Source: Veronia pacifica | GTDB taxonomy: Bacteria > Pseudomonadota > Gammaproteobacteria > Enterobacterales > Vibrionaceae | Direction of reading: 5' to 3' | Assembly (NCBI RefSeq): GCF_001707825.1 | Contig: NZ_LYBM01000020.1 | Location: 22,474-86,473, forward strand | DNA length: 64,000 nucleotides | Part shown: piece after piece, positions 43,964 to 53,601 of the stretch | Layout of the letters: the number at the start of each line of letters is the position of its first letter | Position numbering within the stretch: position 1 is the first letter of the stretch | Program-made: the position numbers and the translations under genes | Notes under the pieces: generated by a model | What the model saw: only the letters and a program-made list of their open reading frames with translations | Told to the model about the DNA's origin: nothing | The model's database searches: none

Positions 43964-44662
43964 ATGACAAGGGTATACCTCGACATCGCCCGTGAGCTTG
44001 AAGAAGAAGTGAGAGGCCAATATAAAGCAGGCGATTACCTGCCATCAGAATCAAAACTGGCCAGCCGCTTCTCTGTCAACAGACATACAGTTCGGCGCGC
44101 AGTGGATGAATTGGTGTTCTCCGGCATCATAGAGCGGCAACAAGGTAGAGGCAATATGGTGGTCAGCCAGCCCTACGATTACCCCTTGCACGCTGGGGCG
44201 CGTTTTACCGATAACCTCGTCGAACAAGGCTCTATGCCAAGTTCAGTTGTGGTAAGTCGCGCGCTGGTAGAACCCAGCGAGAACATCGCCAGGCTGTTTG
44301 CGCTGGCATCCGGCAAAAAAGTGATCAAGTTACGCACCCTGAGAAAGGTGGACGGCATGCCATGCAGTGTTATTGACCACTATCTCGCCGATTCAAGCTG
44401 GTGGCCGGTGGTCAAGTACTTTGAATACGGTTCACTGCATCACTTTCTAAAAGAAAATGTCGGTGTGCACTTATCACGACATTCGACCCGAGTGAGGGCC
44501 GCGTTGCCCTCGAAGACGGATTGTCGCCTGTTGCAGCTTTCGAGCAAAACACCCCTGTTAATTTTTAAAACGACCAATGTGAGAGAGGGAACATCAGAGA
44601 TTGTCGAGTTTTCCTCTTCTCACACTCGTTCTGACTTTGTTGAGATCGTTTTGGAGCATTAG
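43964..44662 (+). CDS. phnF: PhnF GntR/HutC-family repressor
   Basis: 232 residues from ATG 43964 (TTGGAG upstream). N-terminal winged helix: GDYLPSESKLASRFSVNRHT then VRRAVDELVFSGIIERQQG. C-terminal UTRA effector domain (FTDNLVEQGSMPSSVV to EFSSSHTRSDFVEIV). Controls the phn locus in response to a phosphonate intermediate; palindromes upstream support this. Stop is immediately followed by the phnG start. Confidence 0.92.
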   Translation: MTRVYLDIARELEEEVRGQYKAGDYLPSESKLASRFSVNRHTVRRAVDELVFSGIIERQQGRGNMVVSQPYDYPLHAGARFTDNLVEQGSMPSSVVVSRALVEPSENIARLFALASGKKVIKLRTLRKVDGMPCSVIDHYLADSSWWPVVKYFEYGSLHHFLKENVGVHLSRHSTRVRAALPSKTDCRLLQLSSKTPLLIFKTTNVREGTSEIVEFSSSHTRSDFVEIVLEH

Positions 44663-45112
44663 ATGGACACATACCAACGGGAAGAAAGGCAACATTGGCT
44701 CTCCGTTCTGGCAAGAGCTGAGTATATGAACCTTGAGAAAAGGTGGGATGCTTTAAGCATGTTACCTGAGTACACCATGGTGCGGGCTCCGGAAATAGGG
44801 TTGGCACAGGTGAGGGGACGAATGGGTGGGGCAGGTCGTGCTTTCAACGTGGGAGATGTCACGGTTACCCGCGCTGTTATCAGGCTGAAAACCGGAGAAA
44901 TGGGGTTCAGTTATGTCACGGGTAGAAATAAGTCCCACGCAGAGTTGATTGCTGTAGTAGACGCCCTGATGCAAACGGATGCGAGAGCGCAACTTAATGA
45001 GCAACTCATTATTCCGCTTGCTGCTGAAAAGCGAGCGCAGGAAGAGGCGAGAGCAAAAGAAGTATTGGCCAGTAAAGTCGACTTTTTCACCATGGTGAGG
45101 GGAGAAGATTAA
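44663..45112 (+). CDS. phnG: C-P lyase complex subunit PhnG
   Basis: 149 residues. PhnG segments: ERQHWLSVLARAE, RAPEIGLAQVRGRMGGAGRA and GFSYVTGRNKSHAEL. Part of the PhnGHIJ core that forms ribosyl-triphosphate phosphonate and cleaves the C-P bond. ATG directly follows the phnF stop and the stop is directly followed by phnH ATG. Confidence 0.95.
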   Translation: MDTYQREERQHWLSVLARAEYMNLEKRWDALSMLPEYTMVRAPEIGLAQVRGRMGGAGRAFNVGDVTVTRAVIRLKTGEMGFSYVTGRNKSHAELIAVVDALMQTDARAQLNEQLIIPLAAEKRAQEEARAKEVLASKVDFFTMVRGED

Positions 45113-45724
45113 ATGAGCACCATCCTAGACGCTTTTGACACACCGATTCATGACTCGCAGCAATGTTTCAGACTGGTTTTGGATGCTCTGTCACGACCCG
45201 GCACAGTAAAGCACTTACCGTTTCCTCCGGCATTTGGTGCGCTAAGCTCGGCGGCAACTCAAATACTGTTGACCTTGGCTGATCAGGCTACCCGAATTTA
45301 CTTGCCTCAGCAGCATGCGTCGAACGATATCATTGTCCAAAACCTCAAGTTTCACGCGGGTTGCTCAGTGACAACGCAGCGAAATGAAGCCGATTTTGGT
45401 GTTGTTAGCGGCAGTGCCGACGAGACGTTTGAAGGTTTCATGTTCGGCGACGAGAGTTATCCTGACAGAAGCACCACACTGCTGATTGAAGTCAGTGATT
45501 TTACGTCGGGCCGGGTTTTCAATATGGAAGGACCGGGCATCAAAACCCGCAATGAAGTGGTTATTGGCGGGTTGAGCGAGAGTGTCGCTTCGGCTCTCGT
45601 CAACCAGCGTGGCAACTTCCCTCTCGGTCTTGATCTCATTCTTACCGCTGGAAGCCAGGCAATGGCGATACCGCGTTCAGTGAAGTTATCTCAGTCTTCG
45701 GAGGGTGTATGTACGTCGCAGTAA
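45113..45724 (+). CDS. phnH: C-P lyase complex subunit PhnH
   Basis: 203 residues. PhnH hallmark SRPGTVKHLP, LADQATRIYL and the C-terminal FPLGLDLIL. PLP-fold-like structural subunit of the PhnGHIJ core, needed to attach phosphonate to ATP. Overlaps phnI by 16 bases. Confidence 0.94.
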   Translation: MSTILDAFDTPIHDSQQCFRLVLDALSRPGTVKHLPFPPAFGALSSAATQILLTLADQATRIYLPQQHASNDIIVQNLKFHAGCSVTTQRNEADFGVVSGSADETFEGFMFGDESYPDRSTTLLIEVSDFTSGRVFNMEGPGIKTRNEVVIGGLSESVASALVNQRGNFPLGLDLILTAGSQAMAIPRSVKLSQSSEGVCTSQ

Positions 45725-46827
45725 AAGGTGGTGAAAAAGCCATCGCCGCAGCGCATGATCTGCAGGCAAAAAAACGTCGTGGTCCATTGCAACAAGATCC
45801 ATTGTCCGTCGACCAGATCGCTTCTCAGCTGGCTGGCTCGACCGACCGGGTAATGACAGAAGGTGGTATATACGACAAAGAACTGGCGGCATTGGCGATT
45901 AAGCAGGCGGGTGGCGATTTGGTCGAGGCCATCTTCTTGCTTAGAGCCTATCGCACAACATTGCCGCGTCTTGCCAAGACCTTGCCACTTGAAACGGCCA
46001 CCATGCAGCTTGAGCGCCGTATCTCTGCCACCTATAAAGATTTACCAGGCGGACAGATTCTTGGGCCGACTTATGATTACACCCATAGACTGATGGATTT
46101 TGCCCTACTCGCTGAAGGCCATGACCCCGCCTCTGAAGCCGAGAAAAAAGCGGACGCTGAACAGGGTGAGCAACCGACGTTTACGCCGGAAGAATGCCCG
46201 AGCGTCATGTCAATATTGGAGCATCAGGGCCTGACGTTTAAAGAATGCGATGACGGATCAGAGCCAGCTGACATCACCGTCGATCCGCCTACTTATCCCA
46301 CTGATCGTGACGCTCGCCTCCAGCAACTGGCGCGAAGCGACGAGGGTTTCTTGCTGTCACTCGGATACTCCACACAGCGCGGATATGGTCGAAACCACCC
46401 CTTTGCCAGTGAAATTCGTTCAGGAAACGTCACGCTGGAAATTGTGCCAGAAGAACTCGGCTTTGCGATTGATATCGGTGATATCGAGGTTACCGAGTGC
46501 CAGATGATCAATGGTTTTACTGGCAGTAAAACTCAGAAAGCACAATTTACCCGAGGCTATGGACTGGCGTTTGGTTTCTCCGAGAGAAAAACCCTATCAA
46601 TGGCTTTGGTCGATCGCGCACTGCAATGCGCGGAGTATGACGAGGTTGAGCAGGGTCCCGCACAGGATCAGGAGTTCGTGTTATCGCATGGCGACAATGT
46701 AGAGGCGTCCGGCTTTGTTTCCCACCTCAAGTTACCTCACTACGTTGATTTCCAGTCGGAACTCGAATTAATACGGAAACTCCAAAAAGAGTTTGACGAG
46801 CGGGAAGCCGCAGGGAGGAAAGAATGA
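45709..46827 (+). CDS. phnI: C-P lyase nucleosidase-type subunit PhnI
   Basis: 372 residues. PhnI segments: MYVAVKGGEKAIAAAH, AIFLLRAYRTTLPR and GYGLAFGFSERKTLSMALVD. With PhnG/H/L it swaps the adenine of ATP for phosphonate. Stop overlaps the phnJ start by four bases. Confidence 0.95.
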   Translation: MYVAVKGGEKAIAAAHDLQAKKRRGPLQQDPLSVDQIASQLAGSTDRVMTEGGIYDKELAALAIKQAGGDLVEAIFLLRAYRTTLPRLAKTLPLETATMQLERRISATYKDLPGGQILGPTYDYTHRLMDFALLAEGHDPASEAEKKADAEQGEQPTFTPEECPSVMSILEHQGLTFKECDDGSEPADITVDPPTYPTDRDARLQQLARSDEGFLLSLGYSTQRGYGRNHPFASEIRSGNVTLEIVPEELGFAIDIGDIEVTECQMINGFTGSKTQKAQFTRGYGLAFGFSERKTLSMALVDRALQCAEYDEVEQGPAQDQEFVLSHGDNVEASGFVSHLKLPHYVDFQSELELIRKLQKEFDEREAAGRKE

Positions 46828-47681
46828 ACGCAGCAATTCAGCAGATAAGTGGCTATAACTTCGCTTATCTCGACGAACAAACCAAGCGAATGATCCGCCG
46901 CGCCATCCTGAAGGCAGTCGCTATTCCGGGCTATCAAGTGCCGTTTGGTGGCCGTGAAATGCCCATGCCCTATGGCTGGGGAACGGGCGGTATTCAGGTG
47001 ACGGCGGCGATCATCGGCTTACCTGATGTATTGAAGGTTATCGACCAAGGGGCAGATGACACTACCAATGCAGTCTCGATTCGTTCTTTCTTTAAAAAAG
47101 TCGCTGGTGTTGAAACTACAGAGGAGACGGAAGCAGCCTCCATTATCCAGACCCGTCACCGCATCCCTGAAATTCCGTTAAAAGAAGGTCAGACGCTGGT
47201 GTATCAGGTACCAATTCCTGAGCCGCTGCGTTTCATTGAACCCCGTGAAACAGAAACCAGAAAAATGCATGGACTGGAAGAATACGGGATTATGCACGTA
47301 AAACTCTATGAGGATATTGCCCGGTTCGGCCATATCTCTACCTCGTATGCGTATCCGGTGGATGTCAACGGACGTTACATCATGGATCCGTCTCCCATCC
47401 CTAAGTTTGACAACCCCAAAATGCATCAAATGCCAGCGCTGCAGCTGTTTGGCGCGGGACGGGAGAAGCGTATTTACGCCATACCGCCTTACACCGATGT
47501 GAAAAGCTTGGATTTTGAAGATTATCCCTTTGAAATCCAAGAGTGGGAGGAGCCTTGTTCAATTTGTGGAGCGACGGACAGCTTCCTTGATGAGGTTGTC
47601 ACAGACGACAAGGGCAATCGTGTATTCGTATGTTCAGATACTGATTACTGTCACAAGCGACAACAGGAGATGGCGAAGTGA
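46824..47681 (+). CDS. phnJ: Carbon-phosphorus lyase PhnJ
   Basis: 285 residues. The Fe-S motif CX2CX21C is formed by C245, C248 and C270, and C276 matches the catalytic thiyl Cys (E. coli C272). Other markers: GYNFAYLDEQTKRMIRRAI and MPMPYGWGTGGIQVT. Radical SAM enzyme that cleaves the C-P bond of ribosyl phosphonate to give alkane and cyclic phosphate. Four-base overlaps on both sides. Confidence 0.97.
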   Translation: MNAAIQQISGYNFAYLDEQTKRMIRRAILKAVAIPGYQVPFGGREMPMPYGWGTGGIQVTAAIIGLPDVLKVIDQGADDTTNAVSIRSFFKKVAGVETTEETEAASIIQTRHRIPEIPLKEGQTLVYQVPIPEPLRFIEPRETETRKMHGLEEYGIMHVKLYEDIARFGHISTSYAYPVDVNGRYIMDPSPIPKFDNPKMHQMPALQLFGAGREKRIYAIPPYTDVKSLDFEDYPFEIQEWEEPCSICGATDSFLDEVVTDDKGNRVFVCSDTDYCHKRQQEMAK

Positions 47682-48505
47682 GTGTTGCAGAAAAACAGGA
47701 CCAACAGATAAGCACGAGCAACAACCTGAGTCAGGATTTTCCGCTGCTATCAGTCGATCGCCTGAGCAAACTGTATCAGCCGGGCAAAGGTTGCGATGAC
47801 ATCTCCTTTGACCTGTGGCCAGGGGAAGTGTTGGGTGTCGTCGGTGAGTCCGGCTCAGGAAAAAGCACCTTATTACGCGTATTGTCAGGCCGCGAAGTGC
47901 CGGATAGCGGTGCCGTGAATTATGTCAGTGAACATGGTGTTCATGCCAATCTGTACGCGCTGAATGAGAGTGAGCGGCGTCGTTTACTCCGCACTGAGTG
48001 GGGTGTGGTTCATCAGCATCCTCTTGATGGCTTGCGGGGGCGTGTTTCTGCGGGCGGGAATATCGGTGAACGACTCATGGCGGTCGGTGACCGCCACTTC
48101 GGAGATATCCGTGCGAAAGCAGAAGACTGGCTGACACAGGTCGAGATTCCGGTAGATCGCATTGACGATCTCCCTATTAACTTCTCTGGCGGTATGCAGC
48201 AGCGGCTACAGATTGCCCGAAATCTGGTCACTCACCCACGTTTAGTGTTTATGGATGAACCCACGGGCGGTCTGGATGTATCGGTACAGGCCAGATTGCT
48301 TGACCTCATCCGGAATCTGGTCACCGAGTTGGGATTATCTATGGTGATCGTGACTCACGATTTAGCGGTCGCCCGCCTCTTGGCGCACCGTCTGATTGTC
48401 ATGAAGGACAGCCATATTGTGGAGACTGGACTGACTGATCAGGTGTTAGACGACCCTCAACACCCGTATACCCAGTTACTCGTTTCGTCAGTATTACAGG
48501 GATAG
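47678..48505 (+). CDS. phnK: C-P lyase ABC-type subunit PhnK
   Basis: 275 residues. Start GTG 47678 overlaps the phnJ stop. Walker A GESGSGKST, signature FSGGMQQRLQIARNL, Walker B LVFMDEPTGGLDVSV. It binds the PhnGHIJ core and is required for turnover; not a transporter. Confidence 0.94.
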   Translation: MSVAEKQDQQISTSNNLSQDFPLLSVDRLSKLYQPGKGCDDISFDLWPGEVLGVVGESGSGKSTLLRVLSGREVPDSGAVNYVSEHGVHANLYALNESERRRLLRTEWGVVHQHPLDGLRGRVSAGGNIGERLMAVGDRHFGDIRAKAEDWLTQVEIPVDRIDDLPINFSGGMQQRLQIARNLVTHPRLVFMDEPTGGLDVSVQARLLDLIRNLVTELGLSMVIVTHDLAVARLLAHRLIVMKDSHIVETGLTDQVLDDPQHPYTQLLVSSVLQG

Positions 48506-48514
48506 GAATTTGAC

Positions 48515-49261
48515 ATGACAACCATGCTAGATGTTCGTGGGGTAAGTAAAACCTTCACCCTCCACAATCAGGGCGGTACTCAGCTCTCGGTATTAGAAAA
48601 TAGCGATTTCACCGTATCCCGTGGCGAATGCCTGGTCTTGCTGGGGCGCTCGGGTTCTGGCAAAAGTACGCTGTTGCGCGCGCTTTATGCCAACTATCTT
48701 ACCGACAACGGCTGTATTAAAGTTCGCGACTGTTCGTCAGACGCAGCACCGGATACATGGGTTGACTTAGCGGCCGCCTCACCACGAGAGATTCATCAGA
48801 TTCGCCATACCACTCTGGGCTGGGTCAGCCAGTTTCTCCGTGTTATTCCAAGAATTAGCGCGCTGGAAGTGGTCAGTCAACCCCTGCTGGAGCAAGGCAT
48901 GGACAAAGCTGAAGCAGCAGAAAAAGCGGCCAGAATGCTGAAACGTCTCAATGTGCCAGACAGTTTGTGGGGCCTTGCGCCCGCAACATTTTCAGGCGGT
49001 GAACAGCAAAGGGTCAATATTGCTCGTGGATTTATTGTCAATGCGCCTGTGCTTTTGCTTGATGAGCCGACAGCCTCGTTGGACGAAGCTAACCGAGATG
49101 TGGTGATTCAACTCATTTTGGAAGCCAAAGCCCGGGGCGCGGCAATTGTCGGTATTTTTCACGATGAATACGTCCGCCAGCAAGTGGCTGACACCTTTTA
49201 TGATGTCTCGACGTCAGAGCTTTACAGCTCAGACCGAGATGCTTACGAAGATATGCAATAA
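48515..49261 (+). CDS. phnL: C-P lyase ABC-type subunit PhnL
   Basis: 248 residues. Walker [28 protein letters not shown], signature [14 protein letters not shown], Walker [13 protein letters not shown]. Pairs with PhnK on the core complex. 9 bases after phnK. Confidence 0.94.
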   Translation: MTTMLDVRGVSKTFTLHNQGGTQLSVLENSDFTVSRGECLVLLGRSGSGKSTLLRALYANYLTDNGCIKVRDCSSDAAPDTWVDLAAASPREIHQIRHTTLGWVSQFLRVIPRISALEVVSQPLLEQGMDKAEAAEKAARMLKRLNVPDSLWGLAPATFSGGEQQRVNIARGFIVNAPVLLLDEPTASLDEANRDVVIQLILEAKARGAAIVGIFHDEYVRQQVADTFYDVSTSELYSSDRDAYEDMQ

Positions 49262-49270
49262 GGACATCGA

Positions 49271-50407
49271 ATGATCATTACCAATGTAAAGCTGGTTCTC
49301 GAAGACGAGGTAGTACGAGGCTCGTTGGAAGTAGAAAACGGTGTCATTCGCACCATGTCTGACAGTACGAGTCAGGTAGCTGGTGCGGTTGATGGCAATG
49401 GTGCTTGGCTAATGCCGGGGCTGATTGAGCTTCATACTGATAACCTCGAAAAATATTTCACACCGCGCCCGAAGGTCAATTGGCCAGAGTTTTCAGCCAT
49501 GGCAGCTCATGATACCCAGTTGATTGGTGCAGGTATTACCACAGTACTGGATGCTGTCGCGGTGGGTGATGTGCGAGATGGTGGCCACCGACAGGACAAT
49601 CTGGATCGAATGATCAATACGATTGTTCAAAGTGGGAAACGAGGCGTTAACCGTGCTGATCACCTTCTTCATATTCGTTGTGAATTACCTCATGAATCCA
49701 CAGTCGATCTGGTCAGCCATTTCCTCGACCTTGAGCAGACCCGCATGGTGTCGCTGATGGACCATTCGCCGGGCCAGCGTCAGTTCGTCAACCTTGAAAA
49801 GTACTATGAATACTATCAGGGCAAGTACGGGATGAGCGACTCGGACATGCAGGCGTTCGAGCTTGAACAACGTAAGCAATCGGAGAAATGGTCAGCGATA
49901 AATCGTCAAAAGATTGCTGATTTGTGTCATCAAAAGCAGATTTCTGCTGCCAGTCATGACGACGCTACTCGGGAGCATGTTGAGGAGTCTCATAGCCTGG
50001 GCTTGGTTTTGGCTGAATTCCCAACCACAGTCGATGCCGCCGTTCGCTCACACGAGCTGGGGATGAAAGTCTTGATGGGCGCACCAAATATCGTTCGTGG
50101 TGGTTCGCACTCCGGCAATGTGGCAGCCCATGAACTCGCCAGTTTGGGCGTGCTGGATGTGCTGTCTTCGGATTATTTTCCGGCAAGTTTACTCGATGCC
50201 GTGTTCAAAGTAGCCGAAGACGAGAGAAACCATTTTGATCTGGTTACAGCGACGCGGCTGGCAACCTTGAATGCAGCAGATGCGCTTGGCATGCAGGACA
50301 GGGGAAAAATTGAGGAAGGCCGACGGGCTGACTTGATCCTCGTTAGCCAAGCCAACAATCAGCCTTATGTGCAGCAAGCTTGGACCCAAGGCAACCGGGT
50401 TTTCTGA
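49271..50407 (+). CDS. phnM: Alpha-D-ribose 1-methylphosphonate 5-triphosphate diphosphatase
   Basis: 378 residues, amidohydrolase fold. PhnM hallmark MPGLIELHTDNLEKYF, SLMDHSPGQRQF, and the metal-site region AASHDDATREHV. Removes pyrophosphate from the ribosyl triphosphonate. Just after phnL. Confidence 0.95.
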   Translation: MIITNVKLVLEDEVVRGSLEVENGVIRTMSDSTSQVAGAVDGNGAWLMPGLIELHTDNLEKYFTPRPKVNWPEFSAMAAHDTQLIGAGITTVLDAVAVGDVRDGGHRQDNLDRMINTIVQSGKRGVNRADHLLHIRCELPHESTVDLVSHFLDLEQTRMVSLMDHSPGQRQFVNLEKYYEYYQGKYGMSDSDMQAFELEQRKQSEKWSAINRQKIADLCHQKQISAASHDDATREHVEESHSLGLVLAEFPTTVDAAVRSHELGMKVLMGAPNIVRGGSHSGNVAAHELASLGVLDVLSSDYFPASLLDAVFKVAEDERNHFDLVTATRLATLNAADALGMQDRGKIEEGRRADLILVSQANNQPYVQQAWTQGNRVF

Positions 50408-50421
50408 CAGCGGATGACATT

Positions 50422-50979
50422 ATGGCAGGGAAACTTTTTTACGTCCTCGGCGCGTCAGGTGCCGGTAAAGATAGCCTGATAAAAGCGATTAGAGAGGGAT
50501 TCAGTGAATCCATTATGGTGGCGCATCGATACATTACACGGCCTGCAGAAGCAGGCAGTGAAAACCATGTTGCGCTATCAGAGGCCGAATTCGCTTGTCG
50601 GGTCGAACATGAGCTTTTTGCAATGCATTGGCAAGCCAACGGTCATTGCTATGGATTGGGGATAGAAATCGACCATTGGATAAGCGATGGCATGCACGTA
50701 ATGGTAAACGGCTCTCGTGCGTATCTTGAGGAGGCACAAAAAAAATATGGTAACAAACTGCAGGTGGTTTGGGTGTCAGTAGCAAAAGATGTGCTTCGCC
50801 AACGTTTGCTGGCACGGGGCAGAGAAAGTGAAGAAGAGGTTGAACAGCGGCTGCTCAGGGCAGAGCAGTATAACGAAGTGTGTCCAGAGGGTGCATTGCG
50901 TGTTGATAACAGTGGCAGCTTGTCAAAGGCGGTCACTCAGTTAGTGGGTCAGCTTGAGGTGATGGTGTGCCGTCCATAA
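50422..50979 (+). CDS. phnN: Ribose 1,5-bisphosphate phosphokinase
   Basis: 185 residues from ATG 50422; a longer TTG frame overlaps phnM. P-loop LGASGAGKDSL, RYITRPAEAGSENHVAL and HWQANGHCYG are PhnN markers (guanylate-kinase fold). It makes PRPP from ribose 1,5-bisphosphate, the last step of ribose recycling. Confidence 0.93.
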   Translation: MAGKLFYVLGASGAGKDSLIKAIREGFSESIMVAHRYITRPAEAGSENHVALSEAEFACRVEHELFAMHWQANGHCYGLGIEIDHWISDGMHVMVNGSRAYLEEAQKKYGNKLQVVWVSVAKDVLRQRLLARGRESEEEVEQRLLRAEQYNEVCPEGALRVDNSGSLSKAVTQLVGQLEVMVCRP

Positions 50980-51042
50980 TCCAACGCTCACCCTCATCGG
51001 TTGGCGGAGAAAGCACGAAATGGCATAAAGGGAGTGCGTAGC

Positions 51043-51684
51043 GTGGAGCAAAAACCGAGTCGTTTAACAGAAAGCCCATCAGTGGCGGAGTCTGCCGTAA
51101 TTGAACTTGTAACCTTTGGTCGCTGGGTCGAAATTGGTCAGCGAACGGTACTTCAAAACGTTGAGATTGGTGACTACAGCTATATTGTTGACGATGCTGA
51201 AGTTGCGAACTGTACCATCGGCAAATTTACCTCGATTGCAGCGAAAGTGAGGATCAACCCCGGCAACCACCCGTGGTGGCGGCCGACTCTGCATCATTTT
51301 ACCTATCGTCCCGGTCAATATGGCATGTTGGGAGACGATGAGGTTGAGAAAGATCCGGAGATTTTTAACTGGCGCAAAGAGAATGCGGTCGCGATTGGTC
51401 ATGACGTCTGGATCGGCCATGGCGTCGTGATCACCGCCGGGGTGACCATTGGTGATGGGGCGATTATCGGCGCAGGAAGCATAGTAACCAAAGATGTTGC
51501 GCCTTATACAGTGGTTGTTGGTAATCCGGCAAAACTGCTGCGTCCACGTTTTGAAGATCCGAGAATTACTGAGCGTTTGGCGGCGCTGCAATGGTGGGAT
51601 TGGCCAGACGAAAAAATCCGCGAACTCTTACCCGAGTTTCAGAAAGATGCAGAGTCGTTCCTTGCGGCCATTGAAAGTCTTTAG
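51043..51684 (+). CDS. Hexapeptide-repeat acetyltransferase of phosphonate metabolism
   Basis: 213 residues from GTG 51043 (AAAGGGAGT upstream). Left-handed beta-helix repeats: VEIGQRTVLQNVEIGDYSYI, AIGHDVWIGHGVVITAGVTI, GAIIGAGSIVTKDVAPY. It matches the xenobiotic acetyltransferase type often found at the end of phn operons. Likely acetylates aminoalkylphosphonates as PhnO does, but by an unrelated fold; inferred. Confidence 0.88.
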   Translation: MEQKPSRLTESPSVAESAVIELVTFGRWVEIGQRTVLQNVEIGDYSYIVDDAEVANCTIGKFTSIAAKVRINPGNHPWWRPTLHHFTYRPGQYGMLGDDEVEKDPEIFNWRKENAVAIGHDVWIGHGVVITAGVTIGDGAIIGAGSIVTKDVAPYTVVVGNPAKLLRPRFEDPRITERLAALQWWDWPDEKIRELLPEFQKDAESFLAAIESL

Positions 51685-51718
51685 TGATCAGTTCTTGTAG
51701 TCATGGAGCATATCGGTA

Positions 51719-52477
51719 TTGTTTAAACTGACTTTGTTGGGGACTGGCGCGGTTGGCGGAGTCCCGTTATATGGCTGTGAGTGTGAGGCTTGTCTTCGTG
51801 CTTATTCAGACGATAGCTGGCGGCGCGAGCCCTGTTCGGCAATGGTGGAGTGGGAGGGGGATGCCCGACATTGCTTATTAATTGATGCCGGACTGATGGA
51901 TCTTCATCATCGATTTCCCGCAGGCAGTTACGATGGTTTTTTGCTGACCCATTATCATGTCGATCATGTTCAGGGGCTGTTTCATCTCCGTTGGGGAAAC
52001 ACAGCCCCGATCCCTGTTTGGGGACCCGATGATCCTGATGGTTGTGCCGATTTGCTGAAGCATCCCGGTTGCTTGTCGTTCAACCCGCCCTTAAGCGATG
52101 GCAAGCCGTTCGTCTTAGATGGCTTGACCATCACTCCCGTTGCTCTCAACCACTCCAAACCAACGTTTGGCTATCTGTTTCATTGTGCTTGCAAAACGTT
52201 TGCCTATCTTACTGACACGGACGGCCTGCCTGAGCAGACCACGACACTACTTGAATCGATTGATCAGATAGATGTTCTGGTCATTGACTGCAGTTTTGCC
52301 CCAAATGATAAGGGCAATAATCATAATAACTTAGTCACTGCTGTGGCGATCAGCCAGCGTATTCAACCCAAAAGGTTTGTGCTCACCCACGTTGGTCATC
52401 GATTAGATCATTGGTTGATGCATCATCCCATTCCTGAAGGGATTGAACTTGGAGCCGATGGAATGACGTTTTTGTAA
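51719..52477 (+). CDS. phnP: Phosphoribosyl cyclic phosphate phosphodiesterase
   Basis: 252 residues. Metallo-beta-lactamase fold: LLTHYHVDHVQG (HxHxDH), LGTGAVGGVPLYGCECEAC (zinc-site Cys), LTDTDGLP. PhnP opens the 5-phosphoribosyl 1,2-cyclic phosphate made by PhnJ. Start is TTG 51719; the ATG at 51703 is out of frame. Last phn gene, 34 bases after the acetyltransferase. Confidence 0.93.
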   Translation: MFKLTLLGTGAVGGVPLYGCECEACLRAYSDDSWRREPCSAMVEWEGDARHCLLIDAGLMDLHHRFPAGSYDGFLLTHYHVDHVQGLFHLRWGNTAPIPVWGPDDPDGCADLLKHPGCLSFNPPLSDGKPFVLDGLTITPVALNHSKPTFGYLFHCACKTFAYLTDTDGLPEQTTTLLESIDQIDVLVIDCSFAPNDKGNNHNNLVTAVAISQRIQPKRFVLTHVGHRLDHWLMHHPIPEGIELGADGMTFL

Positions 52478-52498
52478 ACTCATGTAGCCACCAAGATA

Positions 52499-53188
52499 TT
52501 ATTGGAGTGAGAAGGTGACAGTGGCAACGGCGTTTCCATTTGCGTAATGTTTGCCGACACGAAAGTCACTGTCACTTCTGTTCGTTGATAATAGCGAGAC
52601 TCCCCTGGCAGGAATTTCAGGTGCGTTAGGTGACGTGAATGTTTCACCGCTATCCGTCCCTGCATCAAAAACGGCAAGCTGGATGGTGGCAGAGTCTAAC
52701 CATTTTTCATCCTGAAAAAGTCGCTGTCCGCTGACGGCAGCAAACCAGTCTGGGCTTGGAAAAAGGCTGGCTAAAATTGTCACACTCGGTTGTGATTGTG
52801 TGACGCGCAGAAAAAAACTGACTTCTCGGCCCACAGGTGACAGCTCGGTAATATTTCCTGCCAAATTTTGATTCTGATAGCGCCTGACTTCTGTCCGAAG
52901 TGCATTGGTATTGCCTGTTTCAGCAAATTGCCTGATTCCCGTAGTTGCAGTGCTTCCCAAAGAAAACAATGACAGTGATGCATTGTGATTAACGGTAAAA
53001 ATGGGTTCGAGTTCTGAATTGAAGGGGTAGTTTGTCGGGAAGGATGAGGCATTCCACTGACTTGAAAACGTCACTTTGTATACTGCCGAATTTGGAGCAG
53101 TCTCATCGCCAAATCGAATACTGAGAAAACAGCCGGAGAGCATGAACGATGTGCAAAGCAATAACAGACCTGAGAGCCGCTTCCGCAC
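52499..53188 (-). CDS. Spondin-N domain lipoprotein
   Basis: 229 residues from GTG 53188, 9 bases after AAGGA; longer ORF starts at 53260. Lipobox MLSGC after a hydrophobic stretch. The mature part aligns with the eukaryotic spondin_N domain: YKVTFSSQWNASSFP, FSLGSTATTGIRQFAETG, SLFPSPDWFAAVSG and DAGTDSGETFTSPNAPEIP. Spondin-N is an extracellular lipid/integrin-binding fold in animals. In bacteria it is probably surface or periplasmic. Convergent with phnP. Confidence 0.85.
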   Translation of the reverse strand: MRKRLSGLLLLCTSFMLSGCFLSIRFGDETAPNSAVYKVTFSSQWNASSFPTNYPFNSELEPIFTVNHNASLSLFSLGSTATTGIRQFAETGNTNALRTEVRRYQNQNLAGNITELSPVGREVSFFLRVTQSQPSVTILASLFPSPDWFAAVSGQRLFQDEKWLDSATIQLAVFDAGTDSGETFTSPNAPEIPARGVSLLSTNRSDSDFRVGKHYANGNAVATVTFSLQ

Positions 53189-53601
53189 AATAGAAAATCC
53201 TTTTCCCTTCACATGTATTCTCCACTTTGACGCGTCACTCTGTGACTTATACCGCATCAATATCTCGCTTCAAGTGACTTCACTCAGAAGCCTGCGATTA
53301 ATCACAGGCTTTGCTCTGATCCCAGCGCCTATGTATTTTGTGTCGATATACAAAGGCGCTTTCATTTTGAAAGATGAGCCTCTCCTTTGACAAAGATAGC
53401 GGCACTGGATGGCAGTGCTTCTGAGGAATTTGACGATAACCGACAACAGGAGAACCGCATTCAACACCTAAGATCACATTATTATGACCAAAATAGTAAA
53501 AACTGAGCGGTGATTTAGTCATTTTGAAAATTAAGTATACATTTCAAGTTATGCTTTTTTAGGTGATTCGAGACGCCAACCATGGCAATACGGGAGACTC
53601 A
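53189..53601. other. Divergent promoter region, spondin lipoprotein / lipase chaperone
   Basis: 413 bases; overlapping frames on both strands are shadows. No operator or RNA recognised. ACGGGAGACTCA at the end is the ribosome site of the chaperone gene. Confidence 0.35.
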
